From: Paracoccaceae bacterium
GTDB lineage: Bacteria; Pseudomonadota; Alphaproteobacteria; Rhodobacterales; Rhodobacteraceae
DNA length: 64,000 bases
Assembly (NCBI GenBank): GCA_016744015.1
Contig: JADGFD010000002.1
Coordinates: 1-64,000, forward strand
Direction: 5' to 3'
Made by a program: the position numbers and the translations under genes. Position 1 is the first letter of the stretch; every line of letters begins with the position of its first letter. This document shows positions 63,473 through 64,000 of the stretch, one piece after another. The notes beneath the pieces were generated by a model. It saw only the letters and a program-made list of their open reading frames with translations, was not told the DNA's origin and did no database searches.

Positions 63473-64000
63473 CGATATGCACCGCAACTTCGCTATCATC
63501 ACACAGCTTTTGTATGCGCGCGGGGGGCGGGCTGTCAGTGAAAAAGGCGTCCATATCTGAAAGGCTGGCAATGCGCACAGGGGCGCGGCGGTTATATTTG
63601 ATCTCATCGGCCATCAGGAAGGCCTGCCGTGCATTTTCGATGATCGCCTGTGTTACGCGCACTTCGCGGAAATCATGGTCCAAGAGTGTGCCGTCAGTCG
63701 CAATGGCGGCGATGCCGATAACCGCGTAATCAGCGCGAAATTGCCGGATAATTTCGGTGGCTACATCGCCCACTAACCCGCCATCGGAGCGGCGCAGCAC
63801 TCCGCCGGTTACGATCACCTCAGAATGTGGCGAGGTCGAAAGGATTTTAGCGACGTTAAAATTATTGGTGATGACCATCAGGTTTTTGTGGTTCAACAAA
63901 GCGCGCGCTACGGCTTCTGTGGTGGTGCCAATATTCAGGAAAATCGACGCCCCGTCGGGGATTTTACTGGCACAAAGCGCGGCCATGGCCTCCTTTTCTG
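63465..64000 (-). CDS. DeoR/GlpR-family transcriptional regulator, 5' end beyond the window
   Basis: The frame stays open to the last base of the window, so the N-terminal DNA-binding domain lies outside. What is visible is the DeoR-type sugar-phosphate sensor domain: GASIFLNIGTTTEAVARAL, where the Thr-rich loop binds phosphate, then NNFNVAKIL, VTGGVLRRSDGGLVG, and DYAVIGIAAIATDGTLLDHD. The ligand is normally a phosphorylated sugar or glycerol 3-phosphate. It is convergent with the importer-phosphatase operon, overlapping its end by eight bases. This makes it a candidate regulator of that locus, but position alone does not prove it. Confidence 0.9.
   Translation of the reverse strand, partial: EKEAMAALCASKIPDGASIFLNIGTTTEAVARALLNHKNLMVITNNFNVAKILSTSPHSEVIVTGGVLRRSDGGLVGDVATEIIRQFRADYAVIGIAAIATDGTLLDHDFREVRVTQAIIENARQAFLMADEIKYNRRAPVRIASLSDMDAFFTDSPPPARIQKLCDDSEVAVHIAK

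Overview
The window looks like a chromosome segment from an alphaproteobacterium, most likely a marine Rhodobacterales/roseobacter-type organism. This is an inference from gene content: a Hint_2-domain protein, a potFGHI importer flanked by two glutamine-synthetase-like genes, a phnDCEE importer, and long tightly packed operons with ATGA overlaps. No rRNA, tRNA, CRISPR array, transposase or phage gene was seen.

Region 1 (1-20171) is a natural-product locus. Three large + strand synthetases overlap by ATGA: a 5'-truncated NRPS, (A)-T-C-A-T; a docking-C-A-T-TE NRPS; and a hybrid, A-T-C-A-T-KS-KR-T-TE, whose PKS module has no acyltransferase. They are followed by a methyltransferase, a Sfp/EntD-type phosphopantetheinyl transferase, a SyrD/PvdE-like peptide exporter and a type II thioesterase. 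The MbtH-like helper sits convergently on the - strand. It is the last gene of a run comprising a peptide ABC importer, a LysR regulator and mbtH (19971-26770).

Region 2 (26884-34181, - strand) is a class II lanthipeptide cluster: a 76-aa mersacidin-family-type precursor with a Cys-dense core, an intact LanM, a C39-peptidase LanT, and a second protein with the LanM dehydratase fold. By eye this second protein has lost every catalytic residue checked and has no cyclase domain. It is the most unusual item in the window.

Region 3 (34593-39233) is a two-gene cassette of unknown function that encodes acidic, helix-rich proteins built from related roughly 100-residue units. The second protein ends in a Gly-rich hydrophobic segment. 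A HAD phosphatase and a Hint_2 protein follow.

Region 4 (41184-47849, - strand) covers polyamine uptake and probable gamma-glutamylation (GS-like, PotF, PotG, PotH, PotI, GS-like). A roughly 300-bp noncoding stretch rich in inverted repeats separates it from an operon of an ABC exporter, a VOC protein and an aminotransferase (48147-51355).

Region 5 (51491-64000) is housekeeping: free methionine-R-sulfoxide reductase, adenine deaminase with AMP nucleosidase, HU, a divergent MerR/cation transporter pair with a textbook 19-bp-spacer operator, a DMT permease, CcdA with a thioredoxin-like protein, a phosphonate-type importer PhnD-C-E-E with a HAD phosphatase, and the 3' part of a DeoR/GlpR-type regulator. 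All three importer operons carry a stem-loop directly after the binding-protein gene. phnD also has a 10-bp hairpin that buries its Shine-Dalgarno sequence.
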